Source: Astropecten irregularis (lineage: Eukaryota; Echinodermata; Asteroidea; Paxillosida; Astropectinidae). Taken from it: a stretch of DNA of 64,000 bases. Numbering within the stretch: the first letter of the stretch is position 1; each line of letters opens with the position of its first letter. A model generated the notes under the pieces. That model did no database searches and was not told the origin of the DNA. It was given only the letters and a program-made list of their open reading frames with translations. The position numbers and the translations under genes are program-made. Positions 12,501 to 23,244 of the stretch are shown here, in pieces. The stretch lies in NCBI GenBank assembly GCA_963971285.1, contig OZ020252.1:12437662-12501661 (forward strand), written 5' to 3'.

Positions 12501-15500
12501 CTCTGTCATCATATTATGCTGAAAATATAGGTTGTGGTATTACACTGAAGCTGAAGCTCTGTTTTCTTTTCAAACCACAGAATCTACTTCCGAACCGCAG
12601 CCCAAAGCCTCTATTTTAATACCCGTTATTTCAGAATGGATTCACGAAATGGAGCCTGAGACGGCCGCAATGAGCGTCCGTTTCGTATTGTCTTAAGTTA
12701 CTTGAAAAGATGGCGGCTCACGAACACGAACAACGAAGTTGTGAATATTTATGAGGTATACTATAGTAAAACGTATATGGTTTATTTCGGGTGGACAGTC
12801 GATTTCAGCTTCCCTCGGTGTTGAAAGTTGACTAGCGAAGGGGACACTTCGGGAGCTAGAATCGACTGTACACCCTCAAACCATGTGTGATATTAATGTT
12901 GACTCTGTTTTAACGTGCAGTCGCAAGAGCATTCATCCTTATAGCCTGGCGCCTGACCCGTGGTGTATAGTTCCGCTTTGCCATGGCAACAAACGTATAG
13001 TAGAGAACAATATTCTTGCCCTCATTGATCCAAGGCGAACATTTGAAATGAACTTTATATAGCTTCTGTTAAACCATTGAATCTAAATACTTCAAAAGGT
13101 AGCTTATTGTTAGTCTCCCTACAAAATGACTACATAAATAGGCCCTGTGTCGACATAATGTTCCGCTTTATTGCAAATTGGGAAAGAAATTGCTTCATAT
13201 AATCTCATTTTTTTGTTCAAATATTTACAAAATATAAACAGTGAGTGATTACAGTTGTAAACATAATCTGTTTGTTGATAAACGTTTCTGTGGATTACAG
13301 GCTTACAAACCAAATTATTCTGCCTTACGGCGAACATGTACTCGAATGTTCTATCCAGAAATTACCGCATCTACCCAGTAGTCGGGTAGTCGGTGCCGGA
13401 GAGGTAATTTGTGAGCGAGTTCGGATATAAATCTTAGCTGACATATAGATCACTGGCCGGTAAGAAAAGTCGTTAGAATATTGCATTTGATGTAAACACA
13501 CCTTTGACATTTTTGAAAGAACACCAGGCCGTTTATGATACCAGTAATCAATCATTGAATAATACTTTTGTATTTTTTTTTTATTGTTGCTGGAAATTGG
13601 TTGAACAAGCAGCCAATTAATTGAACTAGTCGGCTTGCATCAACGTTTCTACATCGTTTCATGCTCATCTGCTTTTTTGATCGAACGATATAAAAGGAAC
13701 AGGCAGAAGGGAAGTGGGGGCATATTGCTTCGGTCGGTCCGTGTAATGTGCGTGCACATAAATTAATTGCATCCACTGCTGATTGGTGTATGCGGATAAA
13801 ATGTATTTGTACTGGCCAATTTATAGGGCCACCGTAAAAAGGTATTGAAGTAATGCTGTTATGTTGATGTAATGAAATGTTGGTAAGGGATTACTTCGTG
13901 TTCTTCATTACACTGTACTGTTGAATTATGAGTGTGAACTCCAGTTGATATTTTGTCTAATGAAAGTATATTATTGAAAATGTTCCCAATACATTTACAT
14001 TTCTTACACGAGATTGATATCTTAAGTGAACATCCTTAGAAATAATTCAAGATGATTAGATAGATAACAGTCTATGTAGTGAAATGTATTGAATGCATTG
14101 CATTGGTTATTAACGTTTATCTAAATATTTGTCCATAATATATAATCACTACAATTATCCTTGTAGCGTGGTCGCTTTGGCGATGACACAAATGAAATAA
14201 TCGGTCTCTGCTCAGCGCGCGCGTCAATTTTGAACATGCGCGTCAATGTATTCTTTTCCCAACATTTGTTCCTCAAAATTGTCAAGATTAGGTCTTGATC
14301 TACTTCTCAATTCAAACTGTGCATGTTTGTATAGCCAGAAAGTTTAACTGGTTAGCAATAGTTAGATACATGTACTTGCTTTCATCTGACCACTTTTACT
14401 AGAAGAAATGGCCAGTTGGTTTCGAAGTAAAACCAATCTTGCATAAATTTAACAACTTGTGTTTATCATTAACAAAAAGGCTTCTGATCCCTATTTGCAT
14501 TTAACAATCACATCGCTTTTTATGGTCTAACAAATACAACATACCGAAATAAATTAAAGCATTGTCTGACCCCCCCCCGAAAAAAACCCAAACCAAAACA
14601 AACAAACAACAACAACAACAACATTCAAAAGTAAAACACCGCATCGCCGCATCAATTTTGGAAATTTGGTCTGACCATGCAGAGAGAGGGGATGTTTTGC
14701 CATATAGTAAATATTTCGTTATAATGACACTTAGTTCCCTCTACAATGCACTTTTAATTTTCAACTTATGTTTCAATCATAAATGGCATTTGCAAATTAG
14801 ACCCAAATTGTGTGCATGGTACCTGGAACCTGGGCAAAATCACCCGGACTGCAGAGCAGCTGTGCAGTTATAAAATCATGTTACCGCACATTCCATGCAT
14901 GAGAATCACAAGCAACAAGTGGAACGATCAAGATTGCATATGACGTATGCTTTTGTGTTCTTTTAACCTACTTGTCCTCAAATAACTGTACTAAGACATG
15001 TGGCAAATGGAATTTAGAAGATTGTTATGTCGTTCCAGTTTATTTTTATAACTCTTAGCGTGGCCCACCTCAGCGTTCTTTTATCGATCAAATTCTATTT
15101 TACAGCCACTCAAACTGCTATTTATTCCAACTTGAACTTATCCATAGCATTCCTAGCCCGCAGTGAAGAATACCCGGCATTTTCTGAAGTATTTGTTTAT
15201 AATTTGATGTAAAATTGTTGTACTTGAAATATATGTCACGAAGGAGAATCACGTTTACCTGTCAGACATTGCCGAGACGTCGCCTGGATGTAAATCACAT
15301 TATGCAAATAAAACTGTTATGTACATGTTTTATAATGTGCAGTTTCATCGTTATACCACGAATGGCACTTAATGGTATTTAGGTTTTGAGTACAGCATTG
15401 GCACTCTTCCAACGGAACTATCCATCTTATAGAAAAGCAAATGGAACGTTTCTGTAAAATGCAGTTTTCTGCTTTTCTGCTACCAGAAAGAAAAGACAAA

Positions 15501-18500
15501 TGTTACCTTTTACCCGTAACTGTGTGTTCAAAAGTGGACATCTGTGGACATTTTCTGCTAACAGAGTCCGGGGGATCGGCGACACTGACAGGTATCTATC
15601 TCTATGTGAATGGAAGGAGAGGGTACATCGCTTTGTAAAAATCGTGGATGGAGGTGGAGTTAAACGACACACCCAAGAAGGGAATAATACGAGGCACTAA
15701 CAGCGGAAATCCAGTTGGTTTTGACGAGATTTCTGAAACTCCCGCTGGACCCAGAAATATCGAAAGGCGGGAAGGTGGCCGGGGAGCATTGAATATAAAA
15801 TATCGCTTTTCCAGCCCTATGGCGATAGTGTCCTAAATAGTCCATAACCATTGTTTGGTGGCAGGATGCAGGCACATCATGTAAACAAAACAATAAGATA
15901 TAGCCAGAATTAGGAATGCTGCAAACCTGCGAGTTTAATAATGAAATGTTTGTTTGGGATTATTGACCTTCAGGTATCTGGAGAAACCTTCCCTCCCATA
16001 TTACTGACTCCGTTATAATTGAATCTCTAAGTTCATTCAGCAGAAGTCTGATCCATTGTGTTCGACAACTGACGATTATGTCCGGCCCATTGTGTCCGGC
16101 AGACGAAGTCCGACTAATTGTGTCCGACAGACGATTATATCCGACCCATTGTGTCCGACAGACGATTATGTCCGACCCATTGTGTCCGACAGACGATTAT
16201 GTCCGACCCATTTTGTCCGACGGACGACGTCCGACCCATTGTGTTCAACAAACGATTATGTCCGACCCATTGTGTCTGGCAAACGATTATGTCCGACCCA
16301 TTGTGTCCGACAAACGATTATGTCCGACCCATTGTGTACGGCAAACGATTATTCCCGACCCATTGTGTCCGGCAAACGATTATGTCCGACCCATTGTGTC
16401 TGGCAAACGATTATGTCCGACCCATTGTGTCCGGCAAACGATTATGTCCGACCCATTGTCCGCGAGTTGTTTTGCGCAGGCGTACGCGTGTGTGCGCGTG
16501 CACTGTTGACTTGAAGACCGGTTCTCCAAAATCTCCCATTGGGCCTATAAATTGCATGAACATTTCCACAGGCGGGACTTTCCTGTAACAGTTCTTTCTC
16601 GTTGTGGGAGACCACATACATGGAACAAAAGGATCGCTAGCGTTAGCATTGGTCCAAGCAATTATTAGCATGATACACTGTGCGTTTCATGTGACTCATT
16701 AAACACCGTTGGGAGCGTCTGTAACTTCCTTAGATAAAACGATGTAGCCAAATTGACTCTGTTAAGTCGAGATGGCGTGCCTACTGCCTGCAAAGCGACA
16801 TGCCAACCTTAGACCTAATAATAACATTACAAAGCCATGATGAACATATACCTTCTCACTCAGGCGAACAATGTGGAAGTTATCTCTCTAAATTGATGTC
16901 AATGAAATGACACATGATGACATCATGATGACATTCATTTTCGATATCGGTGCAAGTCTACACACACATACTGAGAATTGTTTTCGGCAAGTAATGGGAG
17001 ACTTTTGGAGAGTCGGTTTTGAGTCAACAGCGCACGCGCACTCACGCGCAATACAACGGGCGAATGCTCACAATACACGGGTTTACACTTCTAAAAAAGC
17101 GCATGCGTGGTAGTGCCTCGTTTCGAAGTCGCGATCAAAACCGCCGAAGTGTAAACCCGTGTATTGTCTTCGACAATGGACGGGCTTACACTTCGGAAAG
17201 TGCGCATGAGTGGAAGTGCCTCGTTTTGAAGTTGCGATGAAAATCTAAGATGGCTGCCATGGTGTAAACCCGTGTATTGCGCAAGCATGGTTTGCGCGTG
17301 CGTAGTGACTCATGACCGACTCTCTAAAAGTCTCCCATTGCGTGCAGAGCCATGGATTAATTTGTTAAACACGTTTTAAATGTATAATTAAAATTCGAAC
17401 GTTAAGTCACTTTACGTTAAGCATCTTCAGCATAAAACGCATGTGACGTCATTTCCAAAAATTTGTTGCGAATAATCCAGTTATGACGTCAATTTCGCTT
17501 TGCACGAAGCATTGGCATGAAGTAAGAACCGGGCACAACACAGTTACAGCAAATATAAATGCCGGTGTCCCTCGTCTTTTCAACGAGAGAGAGGGCGCCC
17601 ATAAAAAAAAACAGAGGGCGCCCATCAAAGTCACTGGCCTACCTTTTTGGCATGCTTTTTGGGGGACTTCAAGTCAAACTAAATTAAACGCGCGCTTAAA
17701 GGTAATACCATACTTTGGTTTATGGCAAAGAAATGCAGATTCATGGACAAAATTATCAAGGAGGACACAGTAACAGTCTTCTGTGAAAATTTCAGTCCAA
17801 TACGGTGCCCACTTTTGGAAAAAACTGAAAAATGCCCACGGTATTTGTAAAGAATTTTTTATCTTTAAAAGATCAAAATTATGGTGGCGCAGGAGGGACA
17901 TCGCACATCACAAATATCTGCAAACATATTTGTGATGTACGACAGTCGTACATCACAAATATTTGCAAATATTTGTGATGTACGATGTTTGCGCCACCAT
18001 ACAAAATTGTTTTTGGTCATTGATATTACTCTTTCTTCGATAAATACAGCATTTTAGGGCAGAAACATTTTAACGGTATGTTTCTACCATCACCATCTTT
18101 ATACCTTAAGTTATAGATAAATCTGTGAAGATTTCTGTTTCGGTATGCTACCAAAGTATGATACTACCTTTAAAGGTACAGTACAAGATTGGTAAAATAG
18201 CAAAACAGAAATGTTCACATATTCACGTATAACATTCAGGGTATGACGATGGTGCTGGTAGAAACATACTCGTTAAAATATTACCGCCCGAAATGGTGTA
18301 TTAATCCATAAATTAATTTTTAAAAAAGACCGGAAACAGTTTTGATCTCTCTTATGTTTTATAAGAAACATTGAGTCGGTTTTACGCTATTTTCTTGTGA
18401 CTCAGATGTGCGATTTAGCTCAAACTTTCACAGGTTTATTATTTCATGTACATGTTGGATAAGACAAAGTGTGAGTGCTGTTCTGTGACCTTTACCTTTA

Positions 18501-19809
18501 TGATTGAACGTGTAGCTGCACAACTTGTCTGCCCTGTCTATGTGGACTGGGTTTTGTTTTATCGACGCCACACCATTTCAATTATATGGATTCCGTGCCA
18601 ATTCCAGAAAACTTGATTGCAATGCGGAGGTGAATATAACGGGGCTAGTTCCAAATTCTTCTGTTTAATTTCGTAAACAAAATACATGTATTGACCCAAA
18701 CACTACCCAATGTTTGGCACGGTGGCTATCGCTGTAAGTGTCATCTCGCAGGGTATCAGAATATAATGTGACCATAGGGATATATGGACGTCCCAGCTGC
18801 TTGATTGACCTTGCCAGGACAAACAGTCATAAAAATATCAAATCAACATTCATATGAAAACAATTTGGTTCTGTTTTTACATTCCATCACCAGGAATGAA
18901 AGAGACGGCGTTTTTGTACGCCATTTCATCTGCTGGTTTAACCTATGCCATAGCTAAGGCATGTAGTCAGGGCAGTATGGAGAGATGCTCATGTGATACA
19001 AGCTACTACTCAGAAGAAGACAACAGAGAAACTTGGAAATGGGGAGGATGTGGAGACAACCTGAAATACAGCAAACGATTCGTTGAAAGATTCCTCATGC
19101 CTAAGAAAAGTGGCACACCAAGGAACGGGGACGCCAGGGCTGAAGTTGACAGACATAACACTCAGTTAGGAATGAGGGTGAGTCCAAACTTGATGTCCTT
19201 ATGAACGGGCCTTTGTACAAATCATTATTAGCTTCCTCATGATGGTGATTTTACTACAGAATTAAAATGATCTGGTTTTATCTTATATTGTTTCAGGTAG
19301 TGGATGAAAGCGCGAAGAAGGTATGTAAATGCCATGGTGTATCGGGGTCGTGTACATCTGAGACATGTTGGCATCAATTGAACCAAATCCAGGAAACAGG
19401 CAAGATTATCAAGCAAATGTATGACAATGCTGTTATGGTTGAACTTGGCAATACAGCACACGGAAATCATGAACTCGTACGTTATGTCAAGAAGAAACGA
19501 AAACAAGCAAGAACAAGTGTCTCACCAGCCACTACCACCTCCTCCGTCATACCGCAGACAGGTCCCCGTAAAAAGGATCTAGTATTCATTGACAGATCGC
19601 CAAACTTCTGCCAGGCTAACCTTTACAGCCCAGGAACACGGAATAGAATATGTAATAAGAACACAAATTGTGACAGTATCTGTTGTGGGAGAGGATATAA
19701 TATTCGGAGTATACTTGTCTCAAGACGTTGTGAGTGTAGTTTCAAGTGGTGTTGTCAAGTCGTTTGTAGTGAATGCACAACCAGAGAAGAAATTCACTTG
19801 TGTAAATGA
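6458..19809 (+). CDS. Wnt9: Wnt9 gene, complete, four exons (secreted Wnt ligand, 375 aa)
   Basis: Wnt proteins are secreted, lipid-modified ligands of Frizzled/LRP receptors. Four exons join in frame: 6458-6561, 9286-9512, 18894-19177 and 19297-19809 (104+227+284+513 = 1128 nt, stop TGA 19807-19809). The protein has a hydrophobic signal segment (about residues 1-32) and then the YFGLT start typical of Wnt9. I count 24 cysteines after the signal, the full Wnt set. The CHGVSGSC motif places the palmitoleoylated Ser near residue 221; NCT in RWNCTL and NTS just after it are N-glycosylation sequons. [22 protein letters not shown] and the SICCGRGYN region match Wnt9 better than other Wnt classes as I remember them. 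The length is close to vertebrate WNT9A/B (about 360 aa). Introns are GT-AG, 2724, 9381 and 119 bp. Subfamily assignment is from recognition, not from a tree. Confidence 0.95.
7494..7676. repeat. C/A-rich simple repeat (CCCAA, CCAAG variants), Wnt9 intron 1
   Basis: Imperfect pentamer array AACCC/CCAAG. The glycine/tryptophan-rich minus-strand reading frame across it is an artefact of the repeat. Confidence 0.9.
8644..8950. mobile_element. Two adjacent, near-fully palindromic MITEs (GGCCGATTTCAC ends)
   Basis: Unit 1 (8644-8800) and unit 2 (8799-8950) each run from CAGGGGCCGATTTCAC or GGGGCCGATTTCACT to its inverse. Arms include TTTGCGATCATCGTAAAGCC and its complement. Almost the whole of each unit can fold into a hairpin of about 70 bp stem. 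They abut at a shared ccctgggg. Confidence 0.85.
9286..9512 (+). CDS. Wnt9: Wnt9 exon 2
   Basis: The acceptor is ctctaaaacag|A at 9285/9286, and the donor is AAAAG|GTAAGA at 9512/9513. The first base completes Gly35 and the exon then reads [32 protein letters not shown] and the Wnt signature region RYERWNCTL. It carries cysteines 1-4 of the mature protein and two N-glycosylation sequons (NCT, NTS). The internal ATG at 9308 is not the start: the frame stays open and meaningful back to the acceptor. Confidence 0.92.
10174..10743. mobile_element. MITE with 9-bp TSD (Mutator-like?), Wnt9 intron 2
   Basis: Ends TAGTCTGGTTCCC and GGGAACCAGACTA are perfect inverted repeats, and both sides carry GGTGGAAGT (10165-10173 and 10744-10752). 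A 9-bp TSD is typical of Mutator-like elements, but the TIR alone does not prove the superfamily. The internal 108-aa ORF has no recognisable domain. Confidence 0.85.
11098..11453. mobile_element. FB1 fold-back element, complete copy (~356 bp), Wnt9 intron 2
   Basis: Ends GGTAGTATCATACTTTGGT and ACCAATGTATGATATTACC, with the central palindrome GATCTTTTAAAAGATC near 11256-11271. The two halves are not simple complements except at the ends and centre. Confidence 0.8.
12014..12240 (+). repeat. tRNA-derived SINE fragment (Wnt9 intron 2)
   Basis: The head contains TGGCCGAGTGG (A box, 12023-12033) and GGGTTGAGTCC (degenerate B box, about 12088). The body shares the string GTAGAGATGGCTTTGTG (12183-12199) with the fragment at 20032-20048, which marks the two as the same family. 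Confidence 0.6.
12258..12759. repeat. Possible MITE with 18-bp inverted ends, Wnt9 intron 2
   Basis: ATACCTCATAAATATTCA at 12258-12275 is the exact complement of 12742-12759. No clear TSD. The interior has duplicated catctcactgcgcat strings (12390-12423). Confidence 0.5.
12777..12894. mobile_element. Short fold-back MITE (GGGTGGACAGTCGAT arms)
   Basis: Left gggtggacagtcgat and right atcgactgtacaccc are complementary, with agcttccctcggtgttg between. A second copy begins at 63898 at the end of the window. Confidence 0.65.
13000..16040. other. Wnt9 intron 2, mostly unique sequence
   Basis: No coding exon, RNA gene or structured repeat recognised. A simple A/C-rich stretch lies at 14569-14622. 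Confidence 0.5.
16060..16462 (+). repeat. 31-bp minisatellite, ~13 units, Wnt9 intron 2
   Basis: The unit reads ACGATTATGTCCGACCCATT plus gtgtccg(a/g)ca and variants. Because 31 is not a multiple of 3 and no stop occurs in any phase, three overlapping frames of 140-156 codons stay open. None is a gene. Confidence 0.9.
16464..16545. repeat. Single end of the fold-back family at 16997-17340
   Basis: GTTCTCCAAAATCTCCCATT and the cgcaggcgtacgcgtgtg stretch match one terminus of the element 460 bp downstream. The 31-bp array lies directly against it, so the array may belong to a truncated member of that family. Confidence 0.5.
16997..17340. mobile_element. Fold-back MITE (GGGAGACTTTTGGAGAGTC ends)
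   Basis: Terminal ATGGGAGACTTTTGGAGAGT and its complement near 17320-17340. The inside has four copies of a motif around acacgggtttacacttc in alternating orientation. Confidence 0.75.
17696..18174. mobile_element. FB1 fold-back element, complete, with nested mini-palindrome
   Basis: Ends TTAAAGGTAATACCATACTT and TATGATACTACCTTTAA. The element at 17881-18000 sits in its centre. A related variant element abuts it at 18170-18502. Confidence 0.8.
17881..18000. mobile_element. 120-bp palindromic MITE nested in FB1, TA flanks
   Basis: Ends ATGGTGGCGCA and TGCGCCACCAT, flanked by TA, with inner inverted repeats GTACATCACAAATATTTG and complement. Tc1/mariner-like by TSD only. Confidence 0.7.
18170..18502. 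repeat. FB1-related variant element
   Basis: It begins TTTAAAGGTACAGTACAAGA, shares the internal GGTAGAAACATACT and CGAAATGGTGTATTAAT blocks with FB1, and ends ...gtgacctttacctttatga. The inverted counterpart at 31491-31824 has the same far end. Confidence 0.6.
18894..19177 (+). CDS. Wnt9: Wnt9 exon 3
   Basis: The acceptor is ccatcaccag|GA at 18893/18894 and the donor is ATGAGG|GTGAGT at 19177/19178 (phase 0). It encodes [19 protein letters not shown], then [14 protein letters not shown] and [16 protein letters not shown], with cysteines 5-8. The block from KETAFLYA to GDNLKYS is the most Wnt9-like stretch of the protein. Confidence 0.95.
19297..19809 (+). CDS. Wnt9: Wnt9 exon 4 (C-terminal, includes acylation site and stop)
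   Basis: The acceptor is ttgtttcag at 19296/19297 and the stop is TGA at 19807-19809. It begins [19 protein letters not shown]; the first Ser of CHGVSGSC is the conserved O-palmitoleoylation site recognised by Porcupine. A basic, low-complexity linker ([19 protein letters not shown]) separates the N-terminal domain from the cysteine-rich C-terminal domain ([19 protein letters not shown] to EEIHLCK). This exon holds 16 of the 24 cysteines. The final HLCK matches the usual Wnt end, so the protein is not truncated. Confidence 0.95.
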   Translation, partial: VVDESAKKVCKCHGVSGSCTSETCWHQLNQIQETGKIIKQMYDNAVMVELGNTAHGNHELVRYVKKKRKQARTSVSPATTTSSVIPQTGPRKKDLVFIDRSPNFCQANLYSPGTRNRICNKNTNCDSICCGRGYNIRSILVSRRCECSFKWCCQVVCSECTTREEIHLCK

Positions 19810-20800
19810 GGAGCGTCCTATAAAGTGGTCCAACAAAACCGTACATGTAAATGTAGAAATATACATGTACACTGGGATCTTATGGCCGACAAGGTGAAGC
19901 GCGTAAAATTACTTGCTATTCGCAGAAACTTGACCTTTAAAGAGCCAGTGGGGCGAGGATGAGCCATGAAAACTGTCAATTGTAAATTTTGTGGAGTGTT
20001 GTGGCCCAGGTGTAAATGGGTACCTGCGAGGGTAGAGATGGCTTTGTGGTTTGTTTAGCCTCTGTGCACCTTATGGTAGCACGGGGGCTGTATACTCCAC
20101 AGGGAGCTGAGGTGGTTTCATCATTAATGGCCCGTTGAACAGGGATAATGATAAATTTGTAATACGCAGTACAGTATATTCAAACATAAATGTCCATAAT
20201 TTATGATTATTATGATTATTATCATGTATGAGGTTCAATACAATTTACTGGCACTACTTTGTTTTGAAATGGGTTTGAAATGTGGATTGATGGTATCTTG
20301 CACACAGTCGTGACGTCATTGTATAAGACGCCTTGGACTGAAGGTCATGACAAAGTGCGCAATTATTCTCATAATGTCTCCCTTCACATGGCTGCAAGAT
20401 GACGTTAGAGGGCTTAGCGTTTATACGAAATGCCATGTACGTTTCAGTAACATTTGAGTAAGCTAAAATAATACGTTTTAGAATATAGGCTTGTGAATAA
20501 TAGTTATACTGTATACATATCGATCGCTCTGTTCATGTTTATATACGGCTTTCGTGCGCAGGTTGTGTGTAGTTTGGTAACCGTTACCTCGATCCAACCC
20601 GATGATATCCCCTGACATAGCACAACACACTCTTACCTTTTAGTTACTTTAGTCGGCGATTTATACTCAAGCGCATTCAGATTGTGCAAAACGTTTCACA
20701 ACAAATATAGTCCAGGTTATGATAACAGCTAGCCTGTCAGCATCCGTGCGAGCAGGGAGCAGTAATGTGAGCTATGACACCCATAATGTATGTACGTTAA
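19810..20800. other. Wnt9 3' flank; no other gene
   Basis: The Wnt9 3' UTR must start here; its end is not clear. Apart from the SINE fragment I see nothing structured. Confidence 0.4.
19995..20165 (+). repeat. SINE fragment downstream of Wnt9
   Basis: It shares a 17-base identical string with the SINE at 12183 and continues with gcctctgtgcacc and tccacagggagctgaggtgg, a body without a recognisable tRNA head. It lies about 190 bp past the Wnt9 stop and so may be part of the 3' UTR. Confidence 0.5.
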
Positions 20801-22288
20801 CCAAGGGCCGGTTTGTTTAGCGCACAGGGCCGGTATTCACGAAACTTACTAAGTGGGGTACTTAAGTTATGCACTTAAGTCTCAAGCACCCCGCTAACTT
20901 AAGTTGGGCGCTTAAGGACGTATTCACGAAACAACTTAGTACCCCACTTATCTTAGTACCCCACTTAGGTTTGTTGGTGAAAATATTTCTGTTGCGCATG
21001 TGTGAAAGTCTAACGTCAACAATCGTTGCCAAGACTACACGGTCGGCGCAATCAATTAATCAACTAATTACCATTACCGTTTTCCTAGCTGCTTGTTTTT
21101 ACTGATTTTTTTTGGCACGTTTTATCCAAATTAGCTTTACACTGGAACCAATTTGTACTTCTCTCTGATAAATAATTTTATGTGCACTTGTTGCACACAT
21201 AATTCAGATTATTTATTTAGGCTGTCAGCTACTAAATATTGTTGACAATATTAATTTTCATTATGTTTTAGTCATGTTTGTGAATATAACCTATAAAGCT
21301 TACTAACCTTCTATAATAATCACCAATTTTTGCCAGCAATTTGGCAAGTGAAAAAATCCCGACAGGAGTCTGTTTTTTGTTGACAATTATTTCAACCTCT
21401 CATTATAATTATACAGTACATGCACGCCGTGAGTACTTTCTTGTGTATCAAATTGTTTTAAATTTGTATCAAATTTATGCAAATTGTTTCATTAACTTGA
21501 CCTACTATTTGAATGGACGGGACGACTCTGTGTGCGCACTGTATAATGTACATGTACATGTACACTGTACAATGTAAACATAATGCAGTATACAGTACAT
21601 GCAGTGCGTAATTTTTTGGCTTGTGTTAAGTGAACTTGTGATTTTTGTAAACGGAGTTATAAACTTACAGGAAATACGTGTGGACTACATGATCCCTGAC
21701 AAGGTTTTCATCATCATGGTGGGCATTTATTTGTGTAAAAATACTTTTGTCATCCACAACAAATTGTACATTTTGTTATGGTCAATTCTTACTTTTTACA
21801 ACGATTTTGAAGGTGCGAAATACGGTTGTATGTAGGCCTACTGTGCGCTGTCAATCAAACCAGTGAAGTTACGTCTGGAAATCTTGCAATTATTTTGATA
21901 ATATCCCCTTCGGATATTTACGTGTCTGCTACCGCTGACCACCTCACAAACTCTCTAAGTCTTGTGTTCTTGAAAGACGTACCGACTATATTTTATAATG
22001 ATGATTTTGGATAGGCCTACTTTCATGAAGAAAAAAAGTTCCGCAAGCATAGTTTACGTGTTAGTACATCATCATGTAAAATGTATGTACTGCGCTGCGG
22101 CGCGATCACTATACCTTGATCTCCGCAGAAATAGCACCGCCTTGGCGACTCGATTTGTTCATTTATTAGCTCAATTACGAACAAAATACCATTCCTATCA
22201 CATCTGTCTCTTGAGTAAAGTTCCCTGTCCGTAAATTCTGCCAATGGATCTCACCTTTCATGATCTATTCTCTCACTACGAAGAATTA

Positions 22289-23244
22289 TTGGCTTTTTCG
22301 CGGAAGCGAAAAGCCTTTATTTTTGTTCTGTTTTTTTTTTTTCTTCTTCTTCTTCTTCTTCTTCTTCCATTTTGATTTCCCATAGACTTTCCACAGGGGC
22401 GTTCTACCCATCAAATTGGTCAGTTTAAAAAAATCGATTTTAACCAAACTTGGTCTGGAGAAAGTCCATATAGAGTAGTTGTATGCCGAAACTTTTCAAC
22501 ATCATGACGTCATCAGGTGTCACGTGACAAGTGATTTGAATTTAATAATCAAAATCTTTAAAAATCCACAAAAAATCAACGGTTTGAGATATGAAGTTGA
22601 TTCTTTCACCAAAAGTGATTGTTAGGCAGGGTCTTTCTTTGTGACACATTGCTTGACCTCTGTGACCTCTACTTCCGGTTAAACAGGAAGTAGGTCCTCA
22701 TTTAAAAGTGGTAAGAGCTAGGATCATCATTCTTTCACCAAAAGTGAATGTTAGGCAAGGTCTTTCTTTGTAATACATTTCTTGACCTCTGTGACCTCTA
22801 CTTCCGGTCAAACAGGAAGTAGCTCCTCATTTAAAAGTGGTAAGAGCTAGGATCATCATTCTTTCACCAAATATCAATGTTAGGCAAGATCTTTCTTGGT
22901 GACACATTGCTTGACCTTTCTGACCTCTACTTCCGGTCAAACCGGAAGTAGCTCCTCATTAAAAAGTGGTAAGAGCTAGGATCATTATTCTTTCACCAAA
23001 AGTCCATGTTAAGCAAGGTCTTTCTTTGAGACACATAGCTTGACCTCTGTGACCTCTTCTTCCTGCCAAACAGGAAGTAGCTCCTCATTAGAAAGTGGTA
23101 AGAGCTAGGATCATGATTTTTTTTCCATTTGTCCCATTGAGGGATCCCTTTCTTTGTATAGCATATTATATATCTATATATCAATTTAAAATACAATATG
23201 CGGAAAAGCCTTATGCGCTGTTTCTAACAGCCATAAACTCTAGT
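22289..23244 (+). mobile_element. Helentron/HINE-like element with 129-bp tandem repeats
   Basis: The 5' sub-terminal GGCTTTTTCGCGG is inverted near the 3' end as GCGGAAAAGCC. The 3' hairpin ctgtttctaacag precedes CTCTAGT (ending 23244). The interior holds a TTC microsatellite (22340-22367) and the four-unit array at 22601-23115. Confidence 0.65.
22601..23115 (+). repeat. Four 129-bp tandem units
   Basis: Units begin TTCTTTCACCAAAAGT at 22601, 22730, 22859 and 22988, a constant 129-bp period. Each contains CTACTTCCGGT and AACAGGAAGTAG, an imperfect inverted pair that includes ETS-like GGAA cores. Confidence 0.9.

Noticed and set aside
16056..16588. Three overlapping plus-strand ORFs of 143-156 aa
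   Set aside because: They are phase-shifted readings of a 31-bp minisatellite inside a Wnt9 intron.
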